This document shows, in pieces, positions 1-5,682 of a DNA stretch of 7,338 bases. Location of the stretch: positions 1 through 7,338 of the forward strand of contig CALFSV010000131.1 in NCBI GenBank assembly GCA_937916485.1, read 5' to 3'. The position numbers and the translations under genes were made by a program. Under the pieces are notes generated by a model, which did no database searches, was not told the DNA's origin, and worked only from the letters and a program-made list of their open reading frames with translations. The number at the start of each line of letters is the position of its first letter. The stretch's first letter is position 1. The DNA comes from an uncultured Paracoccaceae bacterium (GTDB taxonomy: Bacteria > Pseudomonadota > Alphaproteobacteria > Rhodobacterales > Rhodobacteraceae).

Positions 1-85
1 CATTCAAGAGTTCGGTTGCGATGGTCAGCCGGGCGCATCCTGGAAGTGCCTTGACCTGATCAGCCGTACAAAAAGACACTCCCAT
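1..85 (-). CDS. Unidentified protein, N-terminal 28 codons only (gene runs off the left edge)
   Basis: The minus strand reads ATG at 85-83 and stays open to the window edge, beginning MGVSFCTADQVKALPGCARL and continuing TIATELLN. The A of the start codon is the last base of the regulator's TGA stop (TGATG), an arrangement typical of translational coupling, so the two genes are probably one transcript. No separate strong ribosome binding site is visible before it. I do not recognise the family from 28 residues; there is no evident signal peptide, since the stretch is only mildly hydrophobic and carries charged residues early. Because DeoR-family regulators are often co-transcribed with an enzyme of the pathway they control, a cytoplasmic metabolic enzyme such as a phosphatase, kinase or aldolase is plausible, but that is a guess. 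A later true start inside this frame cannot be excluded. Confidence 0.5.
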   Translation of the reverse strand, partial: MGVSFCTADQVKALPGCARLTIATELLN

Positions 86-819
86 CAGGCTGGAGCTTGT
101 TCATGTGTGACGACGGCGTCGAATTGCTCGGTGCGTGCGATAACCGCGAGGCCGGGCCGACCGAACTTACTTTGGGTTGCAAGAAGTAAAGATTTTTGAG
201 CCGCATTCATTGCAGCCTTCTTGATAGCTATCTTGTCTAGGTCAAAGTCCATGACACGCCCATCTTGATCGATAGTTGAGCAGGCAATGAGCGCGTAGTC
301 TAAGCTGACATCCCTAATGAGATTGAGCGCTTCCATTCCCACGATTGAGCCGTCTCTGCCTGCCATTTTGCCACCAAGAACAAAGACCTGATGATCTTGT
401 GGGTCAAATTTCAGCGCGGCAGGCATTGAGTTCGTGAAGATAGTGAAGCCCTTCTTTCTCGACAAGACGGATGCACAAGCTTCCATCGTAGTACCAACAT
501 CCAAAAATAGTGTCGCTCCATCATGGATAAGTGCTGCAGCCGACTTACCAATCGCCATTTTTTCCGGGCGGGAGATATCCTGCTTGGACTTGTAATCCAG
601 TCGTGTTGCTTCTTCCCGTTCAATTGGGCCGGCCCCGCCGTGAAACCGCTGTAGGCGGCCGGCATCAGACAAAGCAATGATGTCTCGGCGGACAGTTTGC
701 ATTGAGAGACCATACTTTTCGGAGAGTCCTTCAAGTGTGGCATAGCCGGACTCTTCAACCATTAGGAGTATTTTGGATTGCCGGTCGGTAAGTGGTGGAT
801 TTTTTTTCTGGACTGTCAT
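85..819 (-). CDS. DeoR/GlpR-family transcriptional regulator
   Basis: This 244-residue protein has the normal length and order of the DeoR/GlpR family. The N-terminal winged helix-turn-helix spans about residues 10-65, with the family signature in QTVRRDIIALSDAGRLQRFH (41-60) followed by GGA (61-63). The C-terminal effector domain (about 80-240) resembles ribose-5-phosphate isomerase. It shows the phosphate-loop motif LDVGTT (106-111), VLGG (147-150) and SKFGR (217-221). Family members bind phosphorylated intermediates (GlpR binds glycerol 3-phosphate) and usually repress a sugar or polyol operon. The gene is divergent from the LOG/ABC-transporter operon across a 60-base gap, so it very likely controls that operon and itself. 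The start at 819 places the helix-turn-helix at the usual distance from the N terminus; only a weak purine-rich GAGAAG lies directly before it. The effector is unknown; a phosphorylated product of the imported solute is the natural guess. Confidence 0.93.
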   Translation of the reverse strand: MTVQKKNPPLTDRQSKILLMVEESGYATLEGLSEKYGLSMQTVRRDIIALSDAGRLQRFHGGAGPIEREEATRLDYKSKQDISRPEKMAIGKSAAALIHDGATLFLDVGTTMEACASVLSRKKGFTIFTNSMPAALKFDPQDHQVFVLGGKMAGRDGSIVGMEALNLIRDVSLDYALIACSTIDQDGRVMDFDLDKIAIKKAAMNAAQKSLLLATQSKFGRPGLAVIARTEQFDAVVTHEQAPA

Positions 820-879
820 CTTCTCATGTCATATAGCTTACATTTGTAACATATCCTACATAGACGGTGGCAAAAGGCA
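820..879. promoter_or_regulatory. Divergent promoter/operator region between the deoR-type gene and the LOG/ABC operon
   Basis: This 60-base gap must hold the promoters of both divergent transcription units. It is AT-rich compared with the flanking genes. Two overlapping patterns are visible: a perfect 12-bp palindrome TTACATTTGTAA at 838-849, and three head-to-tail 9-mers, TTACATTTG (838-846), TAACATATC (847-855) and CTACATAGA (856-864), each with ACAT at the same position. Such repeats fit an operator for the adjacent DeoR-type regulator, whose relatives often bind tandem half-sites. I could not assign convincing -35/-10 hexamers in either direction. For the plus-strand gene the only Shine-Dalgarno-like bases are AAAAGG at 872-877, very close to the ATG, or GGTGG at 866-870, so initiation of the first gene may be weak. 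Confidence 0.6.
838..864. repeat. Three tandem 9-bp repeats with an overlapping 12-bp palindrome (candidate operator)
   Basis: ACAT occurs at 840-843, 849-852 and 858-861, exactly 9 bp apart, within 9-mers that also share A or T two bases before it or next to it. Read on the minus strand the core is ATGT, loosely like the ATGTTCG-type half-site remembered for GlpR operators. The leftmost copy forms half of the palindrome TTACA-TT-TGTAA (838-849). The pattern is seen directly; its role as operator for the neighbouring regulator is inferred from position. Confidence 0.5.
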
Positions 880-1548
880 ATGATTCCCAAAATAACAAAG
901 ACATCTTCGGGCGAAATTTTGCTTGATGGCCAAGAACTCAACGTTCGCAGGTGGACATTGTGCCCTAGTAATCAGAGCGGCGTGGCGATCTCAGCAAGGG
1001 GAGCATTCGAGCACCTGAGCAAGTCCAGATCACTCAGAAATATCGTCGTCGGTATTATTGGTCCGCGCGATGCGACAAATGAGCAAATGATCTCCGCTGA
1101 GCGTACAGCCTACCTTCTTGCAGAGCTCGGTATTACTTTGATCTGCGGAGGAAAATCTGGAGTTATGCAAGCAGCATCAAAGGGTTGTCATGATGCGGGC
1201 GGCCTGTTGGTCGGCATTCTTCCAGGCAGTACTCCCGATGAGGCAAACGAATTTGTTGGCGTTCCATTACCAACAGGGTTGGGCGAAGCGCGCAACATGA
1301 TTATTGCCAAGTCGGCGCGGGTTCTTGTTGCAGTAGGGGGGTCTTATGGGACCCTCAGTGAAGTTGCTTATGGGTTGCATTTCTCCAAACCAGTCATCGG
1401 ATTGGCAGGTGCGGCTGACGTCGACGGCGTTGTCCATATGAATGACCCAGAAGCTGCGGTGCACGCCGTTCTGGAGGCGTTGTTCTTCTGCGCCGCACAT
1501 CCTGATTCGGAAGAGGGATGTAAGATTACTTACAGTGCAATCCAATGA
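880..1548 (+). CDS. LOG-family (TIGR00725/SLOG) putative nucleoside-monophosphate phosphoribohydrolase
   Basis: This 222-residue protein has a Rossmann-like SLOG/LOG domain at about residues 55-200. Motifs in order are VVGIIGPRDA (56-65), ICGGKSGVMQ (88-97), GILPG (112-116), GEARN (135-139, with R138) and VGGSYGTLSE (152-161, ending in E161). The last two correspond to the arginine and the PGGxGTxxE element that form the catalytic site of LOG enzymes, with V-G-G in place of P-G-G as in the TIGR00725 subgroup. LOG proteins hydrolyse nucleoside 5'-monophosphates to a free base and ribose 5-phosphate; they were often misannotated as lysine decarboxylases. Activity of this subgroup is less well established, and a nucleotide-sensing role is possible. 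The first 50 or so residues form an extension that I believe is common in alphaproteobacterial members. It is cytoplasmic, with no signal peptide. It is the first gene of the operon, and its stop overlaps the ATPase start by 4 bp, so a link to the imported solute is likely. Confidence 0.88.
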   Translation: MIPKITKTSSGEILLDGQELNVRRWTLCPSNQSGVAISARGAFEHLSKSRSLRNIVVGIIGPRDATNEQMISAERTAYLLAELGITLICGGKSGVMQAASKGCHDAGGLLVGILPGSTPDEANEFVGVPLPTGLGEARNMIIAKSARVLVAVGGSYGTLSEVAYGLHFSKPVIGLAGAADVDGVVHMNDPEAAVHAVLEALFFCAAHPDSEEGCKITYSAIQ

Positions 1549-2624
1549 GCGGCGCACTTTCATTAGAGAACGTTACCAAGAGATTTGGAAACACGACAGC
1601 CGTAGACGGAATTTCGCTTGAACTCAAAGAGGGTGAGTTCGTGGCGCTTCTGGGAGCATCTGGGTGCGGAAAATCTACAACGCTTCGTCTATTTGCGGGT
1701 CTCGAAACTGCGACTGAAGGCCAAGTAATGTTGAAAGGCAAGGACGTTACGCAGGCGAGTGCATCAGCCCGAAACATTGCACTGATGTTTCAATCTTATG
1801 CGCTTTATCCACACCTTACGGTTCAACAAAATATAGCAATGCCACTGAAGTTGCGTCGTCTTAATGCGCTGCAGAGACTACCCGGAGCTGGAATGGTCAG
1901 TTCCAGGGCGCGTGCTCAAGATGCGGAGATCAAACTAGCAGTCGCGCAAATGGCGGACATGCTAAGGTTAGAGGAATTGCTGCATCGAAAACCAGGTCAG
2001 TTGTCTGGCGGACAGCAACAGCGAGTTGCATTGGCGCGCGCATTGGTTCGCGATCCGTCAGCGTTTCTTTTGGATGAGCCGCTCTCCAACCTCGACACGC
2101 AATTGCGTGCTGAGACACGGGAAGAGATTCGCGCGCTGCACAAGCGAACCGGATATCCGTTCCTTCTTGTGACGCACGATCAATCCGACGCGCTCTCGAT
2201 GGCGGACCGGATTGCCGTGATGATCGCCGGCAAAGTCGTTCAAACTGGATCGCCAACAGAGATATTCAACAAACCCGCGTCACAAGAAATTGCCACGTTC
2301 ATTGGACATCACCGTATGAACATATTGCCTGCGGGGGCTGGTCAGAGCTTGCATTCGGATGGTTCAAAACTGGCGCTCGGAGTGAGGCCGGAAGAGTTAA
2401 GTCTAGTTCAAAAGGGCGGTCTTCAGGCAACCGTGGAGTCCATCACCTTCCATGGCGAAGAAACTATCTTGAAGCTGCGTGGCCCATCGGACGTGATCCT
2501 TAGATCGGTCGTCCGCGGTCGCGCCAATCTCCCCGACATTGGCGAAAATGTTCGGCTGGGTGCCGCCGTTGAATCGCTTCATGCGTTCTCAGATGACGGT
2601 CAGCGCAAGGAGATCACCCAATGA
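1545..2624 (+). CDS. ABC importer ATPase, MalK/UgpC type (CUT1 family)
   Basis: This 359-residue ATPase energises the importer from the cytoplasmic face. All motifs are intact: Walker A GASGCGKST (37-45), Q-loop Q83 in MFQSYALYPH, signature LSGGQ (153-157), Walker B AFLLDE (173-178), D-loop SNLD (181-184) and the switch histidine H211 in VTHDQ. After about residue 250 comes a MalK-like OB/TOBE regulatory domain, with GVRPEEL at 279-285. The length fits the MalK/UgpC/SmoK group, whose importers carry oligosaccharides, polyols or glycerol 3-phosphate. The stretch between Q-loop and signature is about 18 residues longer than in MalK as I recall it, with extra sequence around 105-125. The start overlaps the LOG stop (ATGA) and the end overlaps the first permease (ATGA), implying coupled translation and one complex. 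A substrate-specific name such as ugpC is not justified. Confidence 0.95.
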   Translation: MSGALSLENVTKRFGNTTAVDGISLELKEGEFVALLGASGCGKSTTLRLFAGLETATEGQVMLKGKDVTQASASARNIALMFQSYALYPHLTVQQNIAMPLKLRRLNALQRLPGAGMVSSRARAQDAEIKLAVAQMADMLRLEELLHRKPGQLSGGQQQRVALARALVRDPSAFLLDEPLSNLDTQLRAETREEIRALHKRTGYPFLLVTHDQSDALSMADRIAVMIAGKVVQTGSPTEIFNKPASQEIATFIGHHRMNILPAGAGQSLHSDGSKLALGVRPEELSLVQKGGLQATVESITFHGEETILKLRGPSDVILRSVVRGRANLPDIGENVRLGAAVESLHAFSDDGQRKEITQ

Positions 2625-3505
2625 GCCGCCGCTGGATAACAGACCTTGTTCTTGTGGGGCCGGCTGCAATTGCCCTTATTCTTTTCATCTTCCTGCCAGT
2701 TTGCATCGTGTTTGTTCTCGCGTTCACCGACTATCAATTTGGTGCAAGGACGGCGGACTTCGTAGGGCTAGAAAACTTTTCAGATCTTTTCGGCTCAAGA
2801 ATCGGACGTAAAGCCATCACAAATACGCTGATCTACGCAGGGATTGTGATACCGACGTCCGTAGGCTTGGGGCTTTTGGTGGCGGTTGGTCTTCACAGTC
2901 TGTCCAAGACGCTCCCAAGGATTTCAAACGCACTCAAAGCGATCTACTTTCTTCCTGTTGCCGCGACATTGGTTGCGATGGCTGTCAGCTGGCAGATGCT
3001 CATGCACCCGTCGCTTGGGCTGCTTAATCATTGGGCAGTCGCGCTGGGGTTTTCACCCGTCCAATGGCTCAGCGATCGCGATACCGTCATCTATTCCTTA
3101 GCCATGATCGGCGTGTGGCAGAGCGTCGGATATAATATGGTCCTTTTTCTTGCTGGCCTAAGTGCGATTCCCGAAACGCTTTACGACGCATCAGAAGTGG
3201 ATGGCGCTGAAAGCGGTTGGTCACGGTTCTGGCTTGTGACTTGGCCGATGCTTGGACCGACGACACTCTTTGTCATGATTGTAACGGCCGCAACCGCGTT
3301 TCGTGTGTTCGAGACGGTCGCAACGATGACACAAGGCGGCCCTGCCTTTGCGTCAGATACAATCGTCTACGCACTTTATCGCGAGGGATTTGTCTACTTC
3401 AAGGCGGGATACGCTAGTGCCATCACGGTGGTGTTCTTTCTCGCACTTCTCTTGTTGACCGTGATCCAGCTGGTGCTGGTCGAGCGGCGGGTGCACTACA
3501 GATGA
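2621..3505 (+). CDS. ABC importer permease, MalF/UgpA type
   Basis: This 294-residue inner-membrane protein has six predicted hydrophobic segments, at roughly 9-34, 68-93, 105-128, 155-180, 212-232 and 264-287. The cytoplasmic EAA coupling loop is clear at about 182-209, containing ETLYDASEVDGAESGW followed by RFWLVTWP. This loop docks onto the ATPase. The sequence MTQGGPAFASDTIVYALYREG (near 236-256) matches the periplasmic-loop pattern usual in UgpA/MalF-like CUT1 permeases. It lacks the long extra N-terminal region of E. coli MalF and is the size of UgpA. It pairs with the next gene to make the heterodimeric channel. Both ends overlap neighbours by 4 bp (ATGA). Confidence 0.94.
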   Translation: MSRRWITDLVLVGPAAIALILFIFLPVCIVFVLAFTDYQFGARTADFVGLENFSDLFGSRIGRKAITNTLIYAGIVIPTSVGLGLLVAVGLHSLSKTLPRISNALKAIYFLPVAATLVAMAVSWQMLMHPSLGLLNHWAVALGFSPVQWLSDRDTVIYSLAMIGVWQSVGYNMVLFLAGLSAIPETLYDASEVDGAESGWSRFWLVTWPMLGPTTLFVMIVTAATAFRVFETVATMTQGGPAFASDTIVYALYREGFVYFKAGYASAITVVFFLALLLLTVIQLVLVERRVHYR

Positions 3506-4320
3506 AAATGTCAAACATGATAGTGCTGGGACTTGTCTCAGTCGGCGCCGCGATGATCTTGTTACCATTCATCTGGATGCTTTCAATTTCTGTGAAACCT
3601 CATGCGGAGGTGTTCTCGACAGACATTACGCTTCTGCCCAAGAGCCCTACCTTGCAGAACTATTGGCACGCAATCTCTCAGACGGACATTCCGCTCTACT
3701 TGATGAACGGCGTCATCGTCACTGGCGGAATTCTCGCGTTGCAACTTCTGGTTACTGTTCCGGCTGCCTATGCGTTGGCACATAGGGACTTCCGTGGGCG
3801 CAACGTGATGTTCGCAAGCGTTGTGGCGGCACTTTTGGTCCCTTTTCACGTGACGGCAATCCCAGTCTTTATTGGGTTTGCTGAGTTTAAACTGCTCAAC
3901 TCATACACCGCGCTGATCTTGCCTTTCGTGGCTACCGCCTTTGGGACGTTCTTGCTTCGCCAGGCGTTTGCGCGGATCCCGAAGGAATTGATAGATGCAG
4001 CTCGCATCGATGGAATGAGCGAGATGGGCATCGCTTGGAGGATTGCCTTTCCGCTTGGCCTCCCAACCGTAATCGCCTTTGCAATCTTTTCGGTCACGGC
4101 GCATTGGAACGACCTTTTTTGGCCATTGATCGCGACGACTGACCCTGACTTAGCAACGCCCCCGCGCGGCATTCTCTACTTCCGCGACGAAGAGAGCGGC
4201 GATGACATCGGTCCGCTGATGGCGGGTGCAACATTAATCATTGCCCCTTTGGTAATCGGCTTCCTGCTCGCGCAAAAGCGCTTCACGCAAGGCCTGGCCA
4301 ACACGGGGCTCAAGGGATGA
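3502..4320 (+). CDS. ABC importer permease, MalG/UgpE type
   Basis: This 272-residue inner-membrane protein is the second permease subunit. Hydrophobic segments lie at roughly 6-29, 69-93, 102-125, 133-153, 185-208 and 240-256. The EAA loop ELIDAARIDGMSEMGIAWRI begins at residue 162 and is followed by AFPLGLPT, and the C terminus FTQGLANTGLKG has the F..GL..G..KG ending common to MalG/UgpE-type subunits. The start overlaps the stop of the first permease (ATGA at 3502); a second ATG two codons later could also serve. A 62-base gap with a small inverted repeat separates it from the binding-protein gene, the first break in an otherwise overlapping gene series. Confidence 0.94.
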   Translation: MKMSNMIVLGLVSVGAAMILLPFIWMLSISVKPHAEVFSTDITLLPKSPTLQNYWHAISQTDIPLYLMNGVIVTGGILALQLLVTVPAAYALAHRDFRGRNVMFASVVAALLVPFHVTAIPVFIGFAEFKLLNSYTALILPFVATAFGTFLLRQAFARIPKELIDAARIDGMSEMGIAWRIAFPLGLPTVIAFAIFSVTAHWNDLFWPLIATTDPDLATPPRGILYFRDEESGDDIGPLMAGATLIIAPLVIGFLLAQKRFTQGLANTGLKG

Positions 4321-4342
4321 GGCAGAGCAAAAAACAATAATA

Positions 4343-4358
4343 TCGATCTTCAGATCGA
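4343..4358 (+). repeat. Inverted repeat (small hairpin) upstream of the binding-protein gene
   Basis: TCGATCT (4343-4349) and AGATCGA (4352-4358) are perfect inverted arms around two bases; as RNA this would fold as a 6-bp stem with a UUCA loop. No T-run follows, so it is not an intrinsic terminator. It lies in the only gap between the membrane-component genes and the binding-protein gene. It could mark an mRNA processing or stability point that lets the binding protein be made in excess, or it could be a chance palindrome or protein site. Confidence 0.4.
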
Positions 4359-4372
4359 AGAAATAACCAAAT

Positions 4373-4378
4373 GGAGGA
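4373..4378 (+). promoter_or_regulatory. Strong ribosome binding site that fixes the binding-protein start at 4383
   Basis: GGAGGA at 4373-4378 is close to a consensus Shine-Dalgarno sequence and lies 4 bases before the ATG at 4383. It falls inside the codons that would follow an in-frame upstream ATG at 4371. A start at 4371 would place four charged or polar residues (MEEE) ahead of the signal peptide and would have no ribosome binding site of its own, so 4383 is preferred. Confidence 0.8.
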
Positions 4379-4382
4379 AGAA

Positions 4383-5624
4383 ATGAAGAATATCGTTTTA
4401 TCAGCTGGTCTTGCACTGGCAGCGTCAATGGCGACAGCGGAAACAGAGATCCGGGTTCACTATGCAATCCCTACGATCTGGACAGAAACACAAGAGCTTC
4501 TTGCCGAAGCATTCATGGAAGCAAATCCCGACATCACCATTGTTCTCGATGGCCCCGCCGAAAACTATGGCGATGGTGTCCAGCGTATTTTGCGAGAGAG
4601 TATTGCTGGCACGGCACCTGATGTCGCCTATGTCGGCCTCAACCGTTGGCGCATTCTAGAAGATCGCGGACTGACACAGCCTCTTGACGATTTTCTCCCG
4701 GCCGACCCTGCAGCAGCCGGGTATACACCTGCGCTATTGTCTTTGGGCCAATTCGAAGGACAGCAGCACGCGCTTGGAACATCCGCCTCGACAATGGTCC
4801 TTTACGTAAACCCAGACCTCGTTGAACAGGCGGGCGGATCAATGGATGATTTCCCCACAGACTTCGACGGGATCATTGAGCTGGCTGCAAAAATCGATGC
4901 GCTGGATGAAAACATCGAAGGCGTCTGGATTGGCCGTCATGACTGGCGGTTCCAAGCCCTCTTAGGTTCACACGGTGGGCGGCCTCTGACGGAGGACGAA
5001 AGCGATATTTCGTTCGATAGCGAAGAAGGCATCGCAGCGGCTTCCCTCTACAGCCGCTTTCTGAACGAAGGTGGGATGTCGACGATGTCTCAGGACAATG
5101 CGCGCCAATCCTTCCCGGCAGGCACGCTCGGCATGTTCTTTGAGTCATCGTCATTGCTTAATCGTTTCGAAGAAGGGTCCACCGGAAATTTCGATCTTGT
5201 TGTCAAAGGAACTCCAGTCGTTGCCGAAGAAAACGTGTACTTTCCGACGGGCGGTTCTGCGATCGCCATTCTTACGGGCGATGCCGAGAAACAAGCTGCG
5301 GCGTGGGAATATATCGCTTTTGTGACCGGTCCTGAGGGCCAAAAAATCATCGTTGAGAACACTGGTTACGCCCCAGCGAACAGCATCGTTCTGGATGACG
5401 AAAGCTATCTTGGTGACTACTATGCGGCCAATCCGAACGCGATTGCCGGCCACGCTCAAGTCGCTGCACACGCCGGTCCTTGGTACGCTTATCCAGGTGA
5501 CGAAGGTGTTGCAGTCACAGACTTGATTGCCGCAGCGCTGGTCGAGTTGACGGAGGGTGCCGATGTTCAGCAGACGATCAGCGAACTCGCCGATACTGCT
5601 CGCGACATGTTGGACATGAACTAA
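4383..5624 (+). CDS. Periplasmic solute-binding protein of the ABC importer (family 1, UgpB/MalE-like)
   Basis: From the preferred start at 4383 the protein has 413 residues. It begins with a short Sec signal peptide: MKN, a hydrophobic core at about 4-15 and a likely cleavage after ATA at about residue 19, before ETEIRVHY. There is no lipobox cysteine, so the mature protein should be free in the periplasm. It has the two-lobed family 1 extracellular binding-protein layout. The motif PTGGSAIAILTGD (288-300), then AAAWEYIAFVTGPEGQ (305-320) and ENTGYAPAN (325-333) resembles the UgpB pattern in which a TGYxP-type segment follows a QAAAWEF-type helix. Aromatic residues suited to ligand contact (W33, W182, W188, W367, Y368) are present. 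It captures the solute and delivers it to the two permeases. The exact ligand (glycerol-phosphate, sugar, sugar-phosphate or other) cannot be read from the sequence, and the length is somewhat below E. coli UgpB. Confidence 0.93.
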   Translation: MKNIVLSAGLALAASMATAETEIRVHYAIPTIWTETQELLAEAFMEANPDITIVLDGPAENYGDGVQRILRESIAGTAPDVAYVGLNRWRILEDRGLTQPLDDFLPADPAAAGYTPALLSLGQFEGQQHALGTSASTMVLYVNPDLVEQAGGSMDDFPTDFDGIIELAAKIDALDENIEGVWIGRHDWRFQALLGSHGGRPLTEDESDISFDSEEGIAAASLYSRFLNEGGMSTMSQDNARQSFPAGTLGMFFESSSLLNRFEEGSTGNFDLVVKGTPVVAEENVYFPTGGSAIAILTGDAEKQAAAWEYIAFVTGPEGQKIIVENTGYAPANSIVLDDESYLGDYYAANPNAIAGHAQVAAHAGPWYAYPGDEGVAVTDLIAAALVELTEGADVQQTISELADTARDMLDMN

Positions 5625-5637
5625 TTCAATACCAACC

Positions 5638-5645
5638 CAAGAAAG
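5638..5645 (+). promoter_or_regulatory. Shine-Dalgarno-like sequence displaced from the yjbB-like start by a hairpin
   Basis: The only purine-rich Shine-Dalgarno-like bases before the yjbB-like gene are within CAAGAAAGG at about 5638-5646. The start codon at 5683 is too far for normal use, but the intervening 5646-5673 is a perfect hairpin. When it is folded, only nine bases (5674-5682) separate the stem from the ATG. Its functional use is inferred. Confidence 0.35.
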
Positions 5646-5673
5646 GCTGCATGCGGGTCATACCGCATGCAGC
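5646..5673 (+). repeat. Perfect 11-bp stem, 6-nt loop hairpin between the binding-protein gene and the yjbB-like gene
   Basis: GCTGCATGCGG (5646-5656) and CCGCATGCAGC (5663-5673) are exact reverse complements around the loop GTCATA (5657-5662). The stem is GC-rich and should be stable in mRNA. The following bases (GATACACAC) contain no T-run, so a classical Rho-independent terminator is not supported. It starts 22 bases after the binding-protein stop and ends 9 bases before the next start codon. Possible roles are a 3' stabiliser of the binding-protein message, partial attenuation of the last gene, or control of its translation. Confidence 0.75.
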
Positions 5674-5682
5674 GATACACAC

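Noticed and set aside
813..832. CTGTCAT (813-819) followed by ATGTCAT (826-832), resembling two Pho-box half-sites upstream of the operon
   Set aside because: The repeats start 13 bp apart rather than the 11 bp expected for a Pho box, and the first overlaps the regulator's start codon (ATGACAG on the minus strand), so its sequence is constrained by coding. Not called as a PhoB site.
1267..2256. Several minus-strand frames of 60-108 codons inside the LOG and ATPase genes
   Set aside because: All are antisense to frames with complete family motifs and show no recognisable domains or ribosome binding sites.
4371..4382. Upstream in-frame ATG for the binding-protein gene
   Set aside because: Its next codons form the ribosome binding site GGAGGA for the ATG at 4383, and using it would add MEEE in front of a signal peptide.
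5646..5682. Intrinsic terminator after the binding-protein gene
   Set aside because: The stem-loop is strong but is followed by GATACACAC with no T-run, and the yjbB-like gene begins nine bases later on the same strand.
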